Assembly: GCF_000720475.1 (NCBI RefSeq)
Contig: NZ_JOAP01000028.1
Coordinates: forward strand, 124,001 to 188,000
Source of the DNA: Streptomyces aureocirculatus
GTDB lineage: Bacteria > Actinomycetota > Actinomycetes > Streptomycetales > Streptomycetaceae
Direction of reading: 5' to 3'
Length of the DNA stretch: 64,000 nucleotides
Below, in pieces: positions 55,001-62,851 of the stretch. Below the pieces are notes generated by a model. That model worked only from the letters and a program-made list of their open reading frames with translations, was not told the origin of the DNA and searched no databases. A program made the translations under genes and the position numbers. Position 1 is the first letter of the stretch, and every line of letters starts with the position of its first letter.

Positions 55001-56848
55001 GCGCACCAGCTCCTGGTCCGTGCCGTCGGGGGCCGCGCCCGCCAGGTGCAGGGCGGTGACGCGACCGGCGTCGGTGGTGACGCGGACGTGGTAGCCGCCG
55101 CTGTGCACGACCGACCGGGGGGCGCCATCGGCGTCGTACTCGAAGGTGATCCAGTTCCCGTTGCGGTCGTCGATCTGCTCGATGACGGCCAGGGCGCCGC
55201 CGCGATCGGTGAAGTGCCACACCCGTGACGTGACCGGATCGGTGATCGTGTAGCCGCCGTCCACCCGGTCGAGGGGGCGGCGCGGACCGTGGCTCGGCAG
55301 GGTGGGCAGGCCCGGGGCAGGGTGCGGGTAGGGGAGGAGCAGGCCGTCCTCGGTGACGAAGACGACGCCCTCGGAGTCGATCTCCAGGTGCTGGTCGAGC
55401 GTGGACGACCAGGAGGGGCCGAACCAGCGGCCCAGCGCGTAGCCGGATTCGACCCGCCGTCTGAAGGTGAAGGGGAGCGTGCCGGGCAGGGTGATGTCGG
55501 TCTGCGGAAGATACATCTTGCCGGTCGCGAGGTCGATCGGGTCCGTGCCCCGGCTCTCCACGCCCTCCTGGCGTGATCCCTTCCCGGGGTCGTCGCCGAC
55601 GGCACCGCGTGCCCCGCGCCGTCCGCCCGACTCCGCCGCGTCGCCCGCCCCTCGCCTCGCGGCGGCTCTGACACCGCCTCGCGCGAGCCCCGCCCCCTTG
55701 GTGCCGACCGCCTCCGGCAACAACCTCCCCGCGAACTCGGACGGGTCCTTCTTCAAGGTCTCGTACATGTCCTTCGCGGCGCGGTCCGGGTGCGCCGCCG
55801 TCGAGACAAGACCGGCCAGCGTCGTGTGCACGTTCTGCAGGTGCTCGGCGGGGTGCGTGACGTTGTACGGGTCGAGCGGGTTGAGGCCGCGCGCGGTGTT
55901 GGCCAGGCCGGCGGCCCCCTTCAGGACGCCGCCCCCGACATGGGTGAGTTCGAGGCCCGTCCCCTTGAGGACGTCGACGCCGTTGGACTTCAGCCGGGAC
56001 AGCGGCGGCGGCTCCGCCGGGGCGTGCGTGAGGGCGGCCTTGACCACGGCCGCCGCGACGCGGCCCGCCTCGTCGCGCTGGCGGCGCGCCTCGGCGAGGA
56101 TCTCGTGGGCGCGTTCCATGTCGGCCTTGCCCGGGTCCTCGAAGGGTTCCGGGCGCGGCCCTGGGTCCTTGTCCAGCGCGATCGCCGCGTTGTACGTGTG
56201 GACGCGCTTGTCGTACGCCTCCACCGCCCTTTCGGAGGTCTGCTTGCCCTTCTTGTACAGGTCGACGGCGTCCTGCGCCTGCCCCTGCGCCCACTTGACC
56301 GTGTCCGCGTACGTCGACAGGGCCTGCCCCGCCTGTTCGCAGGCGTCCGCCGCGTGCAGCCACCTGGTGGGGTGCACGGCGAACTTCTCACGGAAGGTGG
56401 TGGCCGCCGCACCCCGCCAGTGGGACGAGTCGAGGCCGCGCATGCCGCCGCCGACCTTGTCGAAGGCCTTGGCGAAGTCCTTCAGATGCCCGGCGCTGCG
56501 GCGGATCGCGCCCGGGGTGCCGTGGACGAGCTCGTTGGCCTCCTCGGTCTCGCCGAGCCGCTGCTCGTCGATGTCCGCGCCGAGACCGGAGGCGAGGCCG
56601 TCGGCATAGTCCTCGACCGCGTCCGCGGCGCCGTGCGCGCCGACGTGGTCGAGGCCGTCCCCGAGCCGACCGCCGCCCCACTCGATGCCCTCGCCCGCGT
56701 ACCTCTTCGCCGTGTCCCAGCCGTCCTCCAGCTCCCCGAGGCCGGAGTTGAGGCCTTCGCCCACGGCGTCCTTCGCCTCGCCCAGGCCGTCCTTCGCGAC
56801 GTCCACGCCTTTGCCGAAGGCGTCTCCGATGCTGTCGCCGATGCCCAT
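52001..56848 (-). CDS. WXG-domain RHS polymorphic toxin
   Basis: The 1615-residue protein has, in order, a helical N-terminus with W144-R-G146 (SSHWRGAAATTF), a WXG-type targeting domain (about 95-215), and a DUF6531 start of the RHS cage (TDPIDLATGKMYLPQTDITL, near 430). Many YD/RHS repeats follow (YDEAGRVTSWTD; YDALGRRTTKL). The core end reads FDPETGLHYNYFRHYDPESG, RYLTQDPLG and NPHTWADPLGL. The last 147 residues (from C1469) are a separate tip with His1518 (HDVVAHGS) and Cys1557 (LRLMVCHSG) in caspase-like (clan CD) context. The shell would hide the tip until delivery. ATG 56848 overlaps the upstream stop. Target and toxicity are inferred. Confidence 0.88.
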   Translation of the reverse strand: MGIGDSIGDAFGKGVDVAKDGLGEAKDAVGEGLNSGLGELEDGWDTAKRYAGEGIEWGGGRLGDGLDHVGAHGAADAVEDYADGLASGLGADIDEQRLGETEEANELVHGTPGAIRRSAGHLKDFAKAFDKVGGGMRGLDSSHWRGAAATTFREKFAVHPTRWLHAADACEQAGQALSTYADTVKWAQGQAQDAVDLYKKGKQTSERAVEAYDKRVHTYNAAIALDKDPGPRPEPFEDPGKADMERAHEILAEARRQRDEAGRVAAAVVKAALTHAPAEPPPLSRLKSNGVDVLKGTGLELTHVGGGVLKGAAGLANTARGLNPLDPYNVTHPAEHLQNVHTTLAGLVSTAAHPDRAAKDMYETLKKDPSEFAGRLLPEAVGTKGAGLARGGVRAAARRGAGDAAESGGRRGARGAVGDDPGKGSRQEGVESRGTDPIDLATGKMYLPQTDITLPGTLPFTFRRRVESGYALGRWFGPSWSSTLDQHLEIDSEGVVFVTEDGLLLPYPHPAPGLPTLPSHGPRRPLDRVDGGYTITDPVTSRVWHFTDRGGALAVIEQIDDRNGNWITFEYDADGAPRSVVHSGGYHVRVTTDAGRVTALHLAGAAPDGTDQELVRYGYTDGDLTEVTNSSGLPLRFAYDEAGRVTSWTDTNDRGYTYVYDDQDRCVAEGGTEGHMSLRIAYEEPDPATGLRATTTTTDAGHTRRFLVNAAWQVVADIDPLGAVTRYERDRHHRLLSRTDPLGNTTSFAYDEAGNLLGVVRPDGREARAEYNDLGRPTRVVTPDGQVWRHTYDERGNRTSVTSPAGATTRFTYDEAGRPTSVTDPLGNTTTVRCDRAGLPLETVDPLGAVTRYERDAFGRPIAVVDALGATTRLEWTVEGHIARRVAPDGTAESWTYDGEGNCTTYVDAMGAVSSYEYTHFDLLSARTGPDGVRYEFTHDTELRLTEVRNPQGLTWSYAFDAAGRPISETDFDDRTLTYEHDAAGRLRSRTNALGQTVAFERNALGQVVRKDADGRVTTFAYDLTDRLAQATGPDDTSLILLRDRFGRLRSEKVDGHEVTYTYDDLGRRTGRTTPSGATSTWTYDAAGRHAQLLASGRAIDFTYDAAGRELARHLGDSVTFSHTFDDLGRLTTQSVTAADGHAIQGRAYAYRADGNLIGVDDHLNGARRFDLDAAGRVTAVHAANWTETYAYDEAGNQTEASWPVSHPGHEATGARAYTGTRITRAGAVRYEHDALGRVTLRQKPRLSRKPDTWRYTWDAEDRLTSTVTPDGTVWRYRYDALGRRTTKLRMAADGSTVVERVDFAWDGTTLCEQTTTSTDLPNPVTLTWDHQGLRPVTQTERITSPDVSDASTAPQTEIDSRFFAIVTDLVGTPTELVDEQGEIAWHTRSTLWGATAWAAGSTAYTPLRFPGQYFDPETGLHYNYFRHYDPESGRYLTQDPLGITPTPNPASYVHNPHTWADPLGLTPCRADYMADNGIPSGAPVTHGETGTLIGDDGPSQRNFNNVLNENEHDVVAHGSADGFLQLPGGNVNGGQIVDAVTNNPHYNGGPLRLMVCHSGADTSGIAQQIANELGVTVRAPTNMVGTNPVLGAGQVPQIAGGGYWRIFLPIIGGN

Positions 56849-57510
56849 CAGTCCGTACCGCCGCCCTGCTGCCGGGTCTGGTTCTGCCGCCCTGCGGCGT
56901 CCGCGGCCCGCTCATCGGGCGAGGGGCCAAACGTTTCGTCCAGCTTCGCCTCGTACTCCTCGTCGCTCATGCCGGTCACCTGCTGCGGCACGGGTCCGAG
57001 CAGCGGTGAGGTCGCCGCGTCCCGGCCGGCGTCCTTCCAGCCCTGCACCGCGTTGTCCTTGGCGTCCATGACGGAGCCCAGGCTGTAGTCCGCGTCCGAG
57101 AACGGGCGCTCGGTCAGCTCGCCCCAGTTCTTCCGCGTGACCTCTTCCTCGCTCGCGTACGGGCTGCCCCCGGGGTTCACCGCGTTCACGGCGATCTTGA
57201 GTGAGCCCTCCACGTACTTCTCCGTCTCATGGAACGTCCCCGCGGAGAGCCCCACCCCTCGCGCGAAGTCGTTCCCTTCGTTGACGAGGGACCGCACTCC
57301 CCACTCCCAGCGCTCGCAGAACGCCTTGAAGTCGGCGGTCAGGCCGCCGTGCCCCAACTGGAGTCCCGTCAGGGCGATGTCCTCGAAGCCGCGCCCGGCA
57401 CCGGCCGCGCCCGCCATGCCGAGTTCCCTTAGCTCGTCGAGCACCAGGGTGATGCCCTGGGCTATTCGGCTCAGGCCGCCTGCCTGCAGGTCCGGTAAGC
57501 CCTGGCTCAC
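56848..57510 (-). CDS. Small helical partner of the RHS toxin
   Basis: The 220-residue protein (SQGLPDLQAGGLSRIAQGIT) has a helical first half with RGFEDIALTGLQLGHGGLTA and CERWEWGVRSLVNEGNDFAR, like WXG-superfamily helices. A Ser/Glu-rich second half follows (MSDEEYEAKLDETFGPSPDE). It is coupled on both sides (GTGA and TGATG overlaps) between the SseB-like gene and the RHS gene, so a chaperone or co-secreted partner role is plausible. No family is recognised. Confidence 0.7.
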   Translation of the reverse strand: MSQGLPDLQAGGLSRIAQGITLVLDELRELGMAGAAGAGRGFEDIALTGLQLGHGGLTADFKAFCERWEWGVRSLVNEGNDFARGVGLSAGTFHETEKYVEGSLKIAVNAVNPGGSPYASEEEVTRKNWGELTERPFSDADYSLGSVMDAKDNAVQGWKDAGRDAATSPLLGPVPQQVTGMSDEEYEAKLDETFGPSPDERAADAAGRQNQTRQQGGGTD

Positions 57511-58151
57511 TGCCGCTCCTCCTCGTTCGCGTCCACCGCCACCTGATCCGGCACGATTCCAAGGACCGGCGGAAACAGCACCTCGTGCCCCTCGCTGCCC
57601 ACGTCGAGCGCCACCCCGCACGGCACGCCGACCCCCGGAACCACGGCGTCCAGCAGGCGGGCACCCAGGAGGCGCTGGTAGTCCCAGGCGCGTGCCGCAT
57701 CACCCCGCGCAAGGGCGAAGCGGGCCAGGGCCGCCTCGTCCGAGAACGCGTACAGCCACCGAATGCCGTCGAGGTCCGCTACGAGAGGGGACTCGTCCGC
57801 GCCCAGCGGCAACAGCACCGCCGTCCGCCGGAATTCACCGAGCAGTACGGCGAACTCACGGCGTTGCCGGGCGGTGGCGGTGGCGGTGTCGGTGGCGGGG
57901 GCCGCGGCGTCGACGGCGGGTGCGGGTGACCCGGGTGCGGGGGACCCGGGTCCTGGGGGCGCCCCCGCCGACGCCTCCAGCATCGCCGGTTCCGGTGCCG
58001 ACGGTCCTGGCCCTGGCGCCGACGGTCCCGGTCCCGGTGCCGACAATCCCGGTCCCGGCGCCGCCGGTCCCTGCACCGTCATGTCCGCCAGCTCCGCAAG
58101 CCGAGACCGCCGCACCGGCCGCCCGGTCATGCCTGCCTCGTCACCGCCCAC
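57507..58151 (-). CDS. SseB-like protein
   Basis: The 214-residue product has a Pro/Gly/Ala-rich N-terminal third (APGPGPSAPG repeats) and then an SseB N-terminal domain (FAVLLGEFRRTAVLLPLGAD, GIRWLYAFSDEAALARFA). SseB-type domains in Salmonella belong to a type III translocon, but actinobacterial members are cytosolic and uncharacterised. GTG 58151 has GGGAGGGG about seven bases upstream; an in-frame ATG lies at 58130. It is coupled to the next gene. Confidence 0.8.
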   Translation of the reverse strand: MGGDEAGMTGRPVRRSRLAELADMTVQGPAAPGPGLSAPGPGPSAPGPGPSAPEPAMLEASAGAPPGPGSPAPGSPAPAVDAAAPATDTATATARQRREFAVLLGEFRRTAVLLPLGADESPLVADLDGIRWLYAFSDEAALARFALARGDAARAWDYQRLLGARLLDAVVPGVGVPCGVALDVGSEGHEVLFPPVLGIVPDQVAVDANEEERQ

Positions 58152-58190
58152 CAGCGGTCCCCTCCCGGCCCGGCGGCGCGACCGCCGGGC

Positions 58191-58517
58191 CTACTCCGCC
58201 GCCGTACCACCGTTCCGCGGTGACGGCTCCAGATCGAACTCCCCGTCCCGCGCCCCCAGTACGAAGGCCGTCCACTCCGCCTCGGTGTAGCGCAGGACGG
58301 TCTCCGGTTCGAGGGAGGACCGCATGGCGACGGCGCCGCCAGGCAAGTACGCGATCTCGACGCGCTCCTCGTGCGTCTCGGTGCCCGGTGCGCTGTGCCA
58401 CTCGACGCCGGAGATGTCGAGCGCGTAGAGCTCGTTCTTCTCCCGCTCCTTGCGCGCCTTGACGTCCTGCTCCGACTCCCGGCCCTGCTCCTGCGCCTCG
58501 TTCTGTGCCTCGGCCAT
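58191..58517 (-). CDS. DUF397-type small protein
   Basis: The 108-residue protein starts with a charged helix (AQEQGRESEQDVKARKEREK). The DUF397 core then reads ISGVEWHSAPG, VEIAYLPGGAVAMRSS and VLRYTEAEWTAFVLGARDGE. DUF397 proteins in Streptomyces usually pair with XRE-type regulators, but here no regulator is adjacent. It opens the SseB-RHS cassette, 39 bp before the SseB-like gene, and could act as a regulator or marker gene of it. Confidence 0.8.
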   Translation of the reverse strand: MAEAQNEAQEQGRESEQDVKARKEREKNELYALDISGVEWHSAPGTETHEERVEIAYLPGGAVAMRSSLEPETVLRYTEAEWTAFVLGARDGEFDLEPSPRNGGTAAE

Positions 58518-58587
58518 GGTGAAGCGGCCCCTTCCCGACGTACGACGTACGGACGAACTGTGCGCACACCCTACTTCGCGCTCTGTT

Positions 58588-58682
58588 ACTCAAGGCTGCC
58601 CTCCCGCCAACTCAGGGCTGCTTCCCGGCAACTCACGGCTGCCCCCGGCGGCGCGCAGCCGGTCCGCCCACTCACGGCTGCC
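58588..58682 (-). repeat. Copies of the eccC 3' end downstream of its stop
   Basis: ACTCA(A/G/C)GGCTGCC occurs at about 58588, 58610, 58631 and 58670 with a ~21-bp spacing for the first three. The last copy contains the eccC stop codon (read on the - strand as GGGCAGCCGTGAGT). This looks like slippage or duplication of the gene end. Confidence 0.65.
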
Positions 58683-61600
58683 CCGCCACCAACCCCGTCT
58701 GCACCAACGGCTTCCCGCGCTTCCGCGAGACGAAGATGCCCCGCCCGACCGGCATCGGCCGAGGCCGCACCCCGCCGAGGACGTCGCCCTCGCTCGGGTC
58801 ACCGGCCATGACGACACCCTGCGCCCCGAGTTCCAGCATGCGCTGCATGAACGGCTCGTACGCCGCCCGGCTCGCGCCCGCGGTCGAGCGCGCGATGATG
58901 AAGCGGACGCCCACGTCGCGGGCGAAGGGAAGACTCTCGGTGAGCTTGGCGAGCGGGTTGCCGCTGGACGTCGAGACGAGGTCGTAGTCGTCCACGATCA
59001 CGAACACCGTCGGCCCCGACCACCAGGAGCGGTCGCGCAGTTGCCGCGCGGTGACATCGGGGCTCGGCGTGCGGCGCCGCATCAGGTCGGCGAGTGCGTC
59101 GACGTGGTGATCCATGGCGTTCGACATCGGGACGTACTCCGCCAGGTGCGAGGCCGGGGTGACGTCCAGGAGCGAGCGGCGGTTGTCGACCACGAAGAGT
59201 TTGCACGCGTCGCCGCTGTAGCGCTCCGTCAGGCGCTGGACGAGCAGGCGCAGCAGGTTCGACTTGCCTGCCTCGCTCTCGCCGAAGACCAGGAAGAACG
59301 GGTCCTGCTCGAAGTCGACGAAGACGGGTTCGAGACGGGACTCGTCGAGGGCGAAGGCCACACCGCGGTCGGGGAACGCGTGGCCCGGAGGCAACTGCTC
59401 CGCGGGAAGCTCGCGGGGCAGCAGCCGCACCTGGGGCGCCGCGGGCAGCGTCCAGTGCCGGGAGACCTCGGTGACGAGCGCGGCGGTCGCCTCGGCGAGG
59501 TCCGCGTCCGAGGTGACGCCGTCGAGACGCGGGACGGCCGCCATGAAGTGCTGCTTCCGCGGTGACTGGCCGCGGCCGGGCACGCCCGCGGGCACGTTGG
59601 CGGCGACCTTGCGGTCGAACTCGGAGTCCATCGTGTCACCGAGCCGCAGCTCCAGACGGTTGACCAGGTGATCCTTGAGGTTCGCGCGGACCTCCATCGA
59701 CCGGGACGCGGCGAGGACCAGATGGATGCCGTAGCCGAGGCCGCGGGCCGCGATGTCGAGGACGTGCTCCTCAAGCGCCTCGTACTCGGAACGGAAGTTG
59801 CCCCACCCGTCGATCACCAGGAAGACATCGCCCCACGGCTGGTCCGTGACGGCGATGTCGCCGCGCGCCCGGCGTGCCCGGAAATCGGCGATCGAGGCGA
59901 TGCCCGCCGTACGGAAGTACTCCTCGCGGCGGGAGAGGACGCCGTACACCTCGGCGACCGTCCGCCGCACCCGCTCCGGGTCGAGCCGTGACGCCACCCC
60001 GCCGACATGCGGCAGGCCCGCCACCGCCGAAAGGCCGCCCCCGCCGAAGTCGAGTCCGTAGAACTGCACCTCGTGCGGGGTGTGGGTGAGCGCGAAGGAC
60101 GCGATCAGGGAGCGCAGCAGTGTCGACTTGCCGGACTGCGGGCCGCCCAGGATCTGCAGATGGCCCGCCGCGCCCGCGAAGTCGCACCAGAGCGGGTCAC
60201 GGCGCTGCTCGTACGGCTTGTCGACCAGGCCGAGCGGTACGACGAGACGGCCCGCGCCCTCGTAACCGGGCTGCGTGAGACCGCGGCCGGGCACGGCCGT
60301 GAGTCCCGGAAGCAGCGCGTCCAGCGGCGGCGGGCTGTCGAGGGGCGGCAGCCACACCTGGTGCGCGGCCGGGCCGCGGGCCTCGACGCGGCCCACGATC
60401 ACATCGAGCACCGTGTCGGCGAGCGCGTCATCGGGGTCCGGGCCCGTGGCAGCCCGCGGCTCTGCCACCGCGGCCGGCGCGTAGCGCACCGGCACCTCGG
60501 CCGCCGTGAACAGCACAGGACGCCGGTCCACCGGCAGCGGCCCGCCGAGCGCGGCGGCCCGCGCCGAACCGGATCGATACGCTCCGGAGACGTACGCGGC
60601 CTTGAAGCGCACCATCTCGTCCGTGCCGAACTTGAGATAGCCGGAGCCGGGAACGTTCGGCAGATGGTAGGCATCGGCGACGCCGAGCGCCGCGCGGGAC
60701 TCCGCCACGGAGAACGTGCGCAGGCCCACGCGGTACGAGAGATAGGTCTCCAGGCCGCGCAGCCGCCCCTCCTCCAGGCGCTGCGACGCGAGCAGCAGAT
60801 GCACACCGAGCGAGCGGCCGATGCGGCCGATCTGCACGAACATGTCGATGAAATCGGGCTTGGCGGTGAGGAGCTCACTGAACTCGTCGATCACGAGGAC
60901 GAGAGAGGGGATGGGCTGCAGCGGCGCGCCCGCCGCCCGCGCCTTCTCGTAGTCGTGGATGTTGGCGTAGTTGCCCGCGTCACGAAGGAGTTCCTGGCGG
61001 CGGTTGAGCTCGCCGCGGATGGAGTCGCCCATGCGGTCCACGAGCGCCAGGTCGTCCGCGAGGTTGGTGATCATCGCGGCGACGTGCGGCAACTGCGCCA
61101 TGCCCGCGAAGGTCGCGCCGCCCTTGAAGTCGGCCAGGACGAAGTTCAGCGTCTCCGACGAGTGCGTGACGGCGAGGCCGAGGACGAGGGTGCGCAGCAG
61201 CTCCGACTTGCCGGAACCCGTCGCTCCCACGCACAGGCCGTGCGGCCCCATGCCCTCCTGGGCGGCCTCCTTGAGGTCGAGCATCACCGGGCGGCCGTCC
61301 TCGCCCACCCCGATCGGGACGCGCAGCCGCTCGGCGAGGGAGCGCGGCCGCCAGGTGCGGGCCGTGTCCACCGACGCGGCGTCGCCGAGGCCGAGCAGAT
61401 CGGTGAAGTCCAGGTTGGCGAGCAGCGGCTGGTCGTCGTCACCGCCCGCCGCGACGCGCAGCGGGGCGAGCTGCCGCGCGAGTGCCTCGGCGGCTTCGTA
61501 CGAGAGCGCGTCGGGAGTGCCCTCGTACACCAGGCCGTGGCCGGATTCCATCCGCAGCACATTCGGCCGTACGACGACCGAAAGGCCCCCGCGGCCGCCC

Positions 61601-62646
61601 GCGGGCTCGCCCGGCACGACCTCGACGACCGTGACGCCCTGCAGTCCCTCCGCCGCGGCGAGAGGGGAGTCCGGCGAGAGCGTGACGCCGTCGAGGACGA
61701 CGACGAGGTGCGGCTCGTCGGGCACCGGCGTGCCGGACGCCTGGAAGCGCGGGCGGCCGGAGAGGCGGGCGGCGAGGAGCTGTTCGAGCTCCCGCGGATC
61801 GGTGCTGATCAGACGGCGCGAGCCCGCGCCGTCCGCCGCGTCGGGCATCTGGCAGTGCGGGAGCCACTTCGTCCACTCCCAGTGGGCCGTCGCCTCCTGT
61901 CCCGCCGCGACGGCGACGACCACGTCCTGGGGCGAGTGCAGCGACACGAGTGAGGCCGTCAGGGCACGCGCCGCGGCGCGGACCGCCTCCGGCTCACCGC
62001 TGAGGGTCAGGTGGTAGAAGGCCCGCAGGGACACGGCCATCGGCAGGTCCGCCACCGTGGTGTGCGCGGCCAGGAAGCGCTGCATCGCACCGGCGGTCAG
62101 CGGTTCGAGGTCGTCGACCGGTGCCGTCTCGGGTGCGCGCAGCGGTGTGGCGAGCGCCTGCGGACCGAGGCCCACGCGTACCTGCCCGAAGTCCGCGTCC
62201 CCAGGACGCCGTTCCCACACCCGGCTGCCCTCGGCGACGAGCGCCCAAAGCTGCTCGGGCGAAGGGTGGAGGTAGTACTGCGCGTCCCGCTGCGCCCGCT
62301 CCGCGGCGACGGCGGCACGTCGTGTTTGCGCCAGATACCGAAGATAATCGCGACGCATATCGGCCAACTGACCCTGGGTCCCGCGACGGTGGCGGATGAG
62401 CATCGCCACCGCCATGGCGATGGTCGACGCGATCATCACCATGCCCATGATCCTCATGAACGGATGCGCCGTGGGCATGAAGAAGAACACCACGGAGCCG
62501 CCCATACCGAGCATGGGCAACAACTGCATGAGCGCGCCCTCTTGCTGACCGCGCGGCAGCTCAGGAGGGGGTTGCAGGACGATCTCGGCCGTGGGCACCT
62601 CGGACGGCAGAGCGCGCGGCGGTCGCTTGACGACGATGTGGCTCAC
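58672..62646 (-). CDS. eccC: Type VII secretion ATPase EccC (EccCa-EccCb fusion)
   Basis: The 1324-residue motor has two N-terminal membrane helices (about 40-85), then three FtsK/SpoIIIE-type ATPase domains. Their P-loops are GATGSGKSELL (near 473), GGPQSGKSTLL (near 832) and GESEAGKSNLL (near 1120). Walker B-type segments include LVLVIDEFSELLT and VFLVIDGWGNF. In many mycobacterial loci EccCa and EccCb are separate genes; here they are one chain, as in other Streptomyces. EccC binds WXG100 substrates through their C-terminal signals and powers export. ATG 62646 is the start; eccD is divergent 205 bp away. Confidence 0.95.
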   Translation of the reverse strand: MSHIVVKRPPRALPSEVPTAEIVLQPPPELPRGQQEGALMQLLPMLGMGGSVVFFFMPTAHPFMRIMGMVMIASTIAMAVAMLIRHRRGTQGQLADMRRDYLRYLAQTRRAAVAAERAQRDAQYYLHPSPEQLWALVAEGSRVWERRPGDADFGQVRVGLGPQALATPLRAPETAPVDDLEPLTAGAMQRFLAAHTTVADLPMAVSLRAFYHLTLSGEPEAVRAAARALTASLVSLHSPQDVVVAVAAGQEATAHWEWTKWLPHCQMPDAADGAGSRRLISTDPRELEQLLAARLSGRPRFQASGTPVPDEPHLVVVLDGVTLSPDSPLAAAEGLQGVTVVEVVPGEPAGGRGGLSVVVRPNVLRMESGHGLVYEGTPDALSYEAAEALARQLAPLRVAAGGDDDQPLLANLDFTDLLGLGDAASVDTARTWRPRSLAERLRVPIGVGEDGRPVMLDLKEAAQEGMGPHGLCVGATGSGKSELLRTLVLGLAVTHSSETLNFVLADFKGGATFAGMAQLPHVAAMITNLADDLALVDRMGDSIRGELNRRQELLRDAGNYANIHDYEKARAAGAPLQPIPSLVLVIDEFSELLTAKPDFIDMFVQIGRIGRSLGVHLLLASQRLEEGRLRGLETYLSYRVGLRTFSVAESRAALGVADAYHLPNVPGSGYLKFGTDEMVRFKAAYVSGAYRSGSARAAALGGPLPVDRRPVLFTAAEVPVRYAPAAVAEPRAATGPDPDDALADTVLDVIVGRVEARGPAAHQVWLPPLDSPPPLDALLPGLTAVPGRGLTQPGYEGAGRLVVPLGLVDKPYEQRRDPLWCDFAGAAGHLQILGGPQSGKSTLLRSLIASFALTHTPHEVQFYGLDFGGGGLSAVAGLPHVGGVASRLDPERVRRTVAEVYGVLSRREEYFRTAGIASIADFRARRARGDIAVTDQPWGDVFLVIDGWGNFRSEYEALEEHVLDIAARGLGYGIHLVLAASRSMEVRANLKDHLVNRLELRLGDTMDSEFDRKVAANVPAGVPGRGQSPRKQHFMAAVPRLDGVTSDADLAEATAALVTEVSRHWTLPAAPQVRLLPRELPAEQLPPGHAFPDRGVAFALDESRLEPVFVDFEQDPFFLVFGESEAGKSNLLRLLVQRLTERYSGDACKLFVVDNRRSLLDVTPASHLAEYVPMSNAMDHHVDALADLMRRRTPSPDVTARQLRDRSWWSGPTVFVIVDDYDLVSTSSGNPLAKLTESLPFARDVGVRFIIARSTAGASRAAYEPFMQRMLELGAQGVVMAGDPSEGDVLGGVRPRPMPVGRGIFVSRKRGKPLVQTGLVAGQP

Positions 62647-62851
62647 TGCCCACCAAATCCCTTGCCGGAGTGCGGAGACGCCCCCTCAGGCCCTGCGGGG
62701 GCGGATGTCGGCCGACTCGCGATCCTACTGACACACGTCGTCGCACGGGGCGATAGGGTTTCTCTGGTTCGCGTGAGCATCTGCGAACTGAGCGAAGAAA
62801 ACAGGCCGTTCGGGGTGGCCGGCAGCGGAAGCGCCAAGGGGGGAACGACGG

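Noticed and set aside
52001..56848. RHS gene as an insertion of a complete mobile element
   Set aside because: There are no transposase, integrase or terminal repeats at its borders. The gene is translationally coupled to its neighbours on both sides, so only the tip and immunity gene look exchanged.
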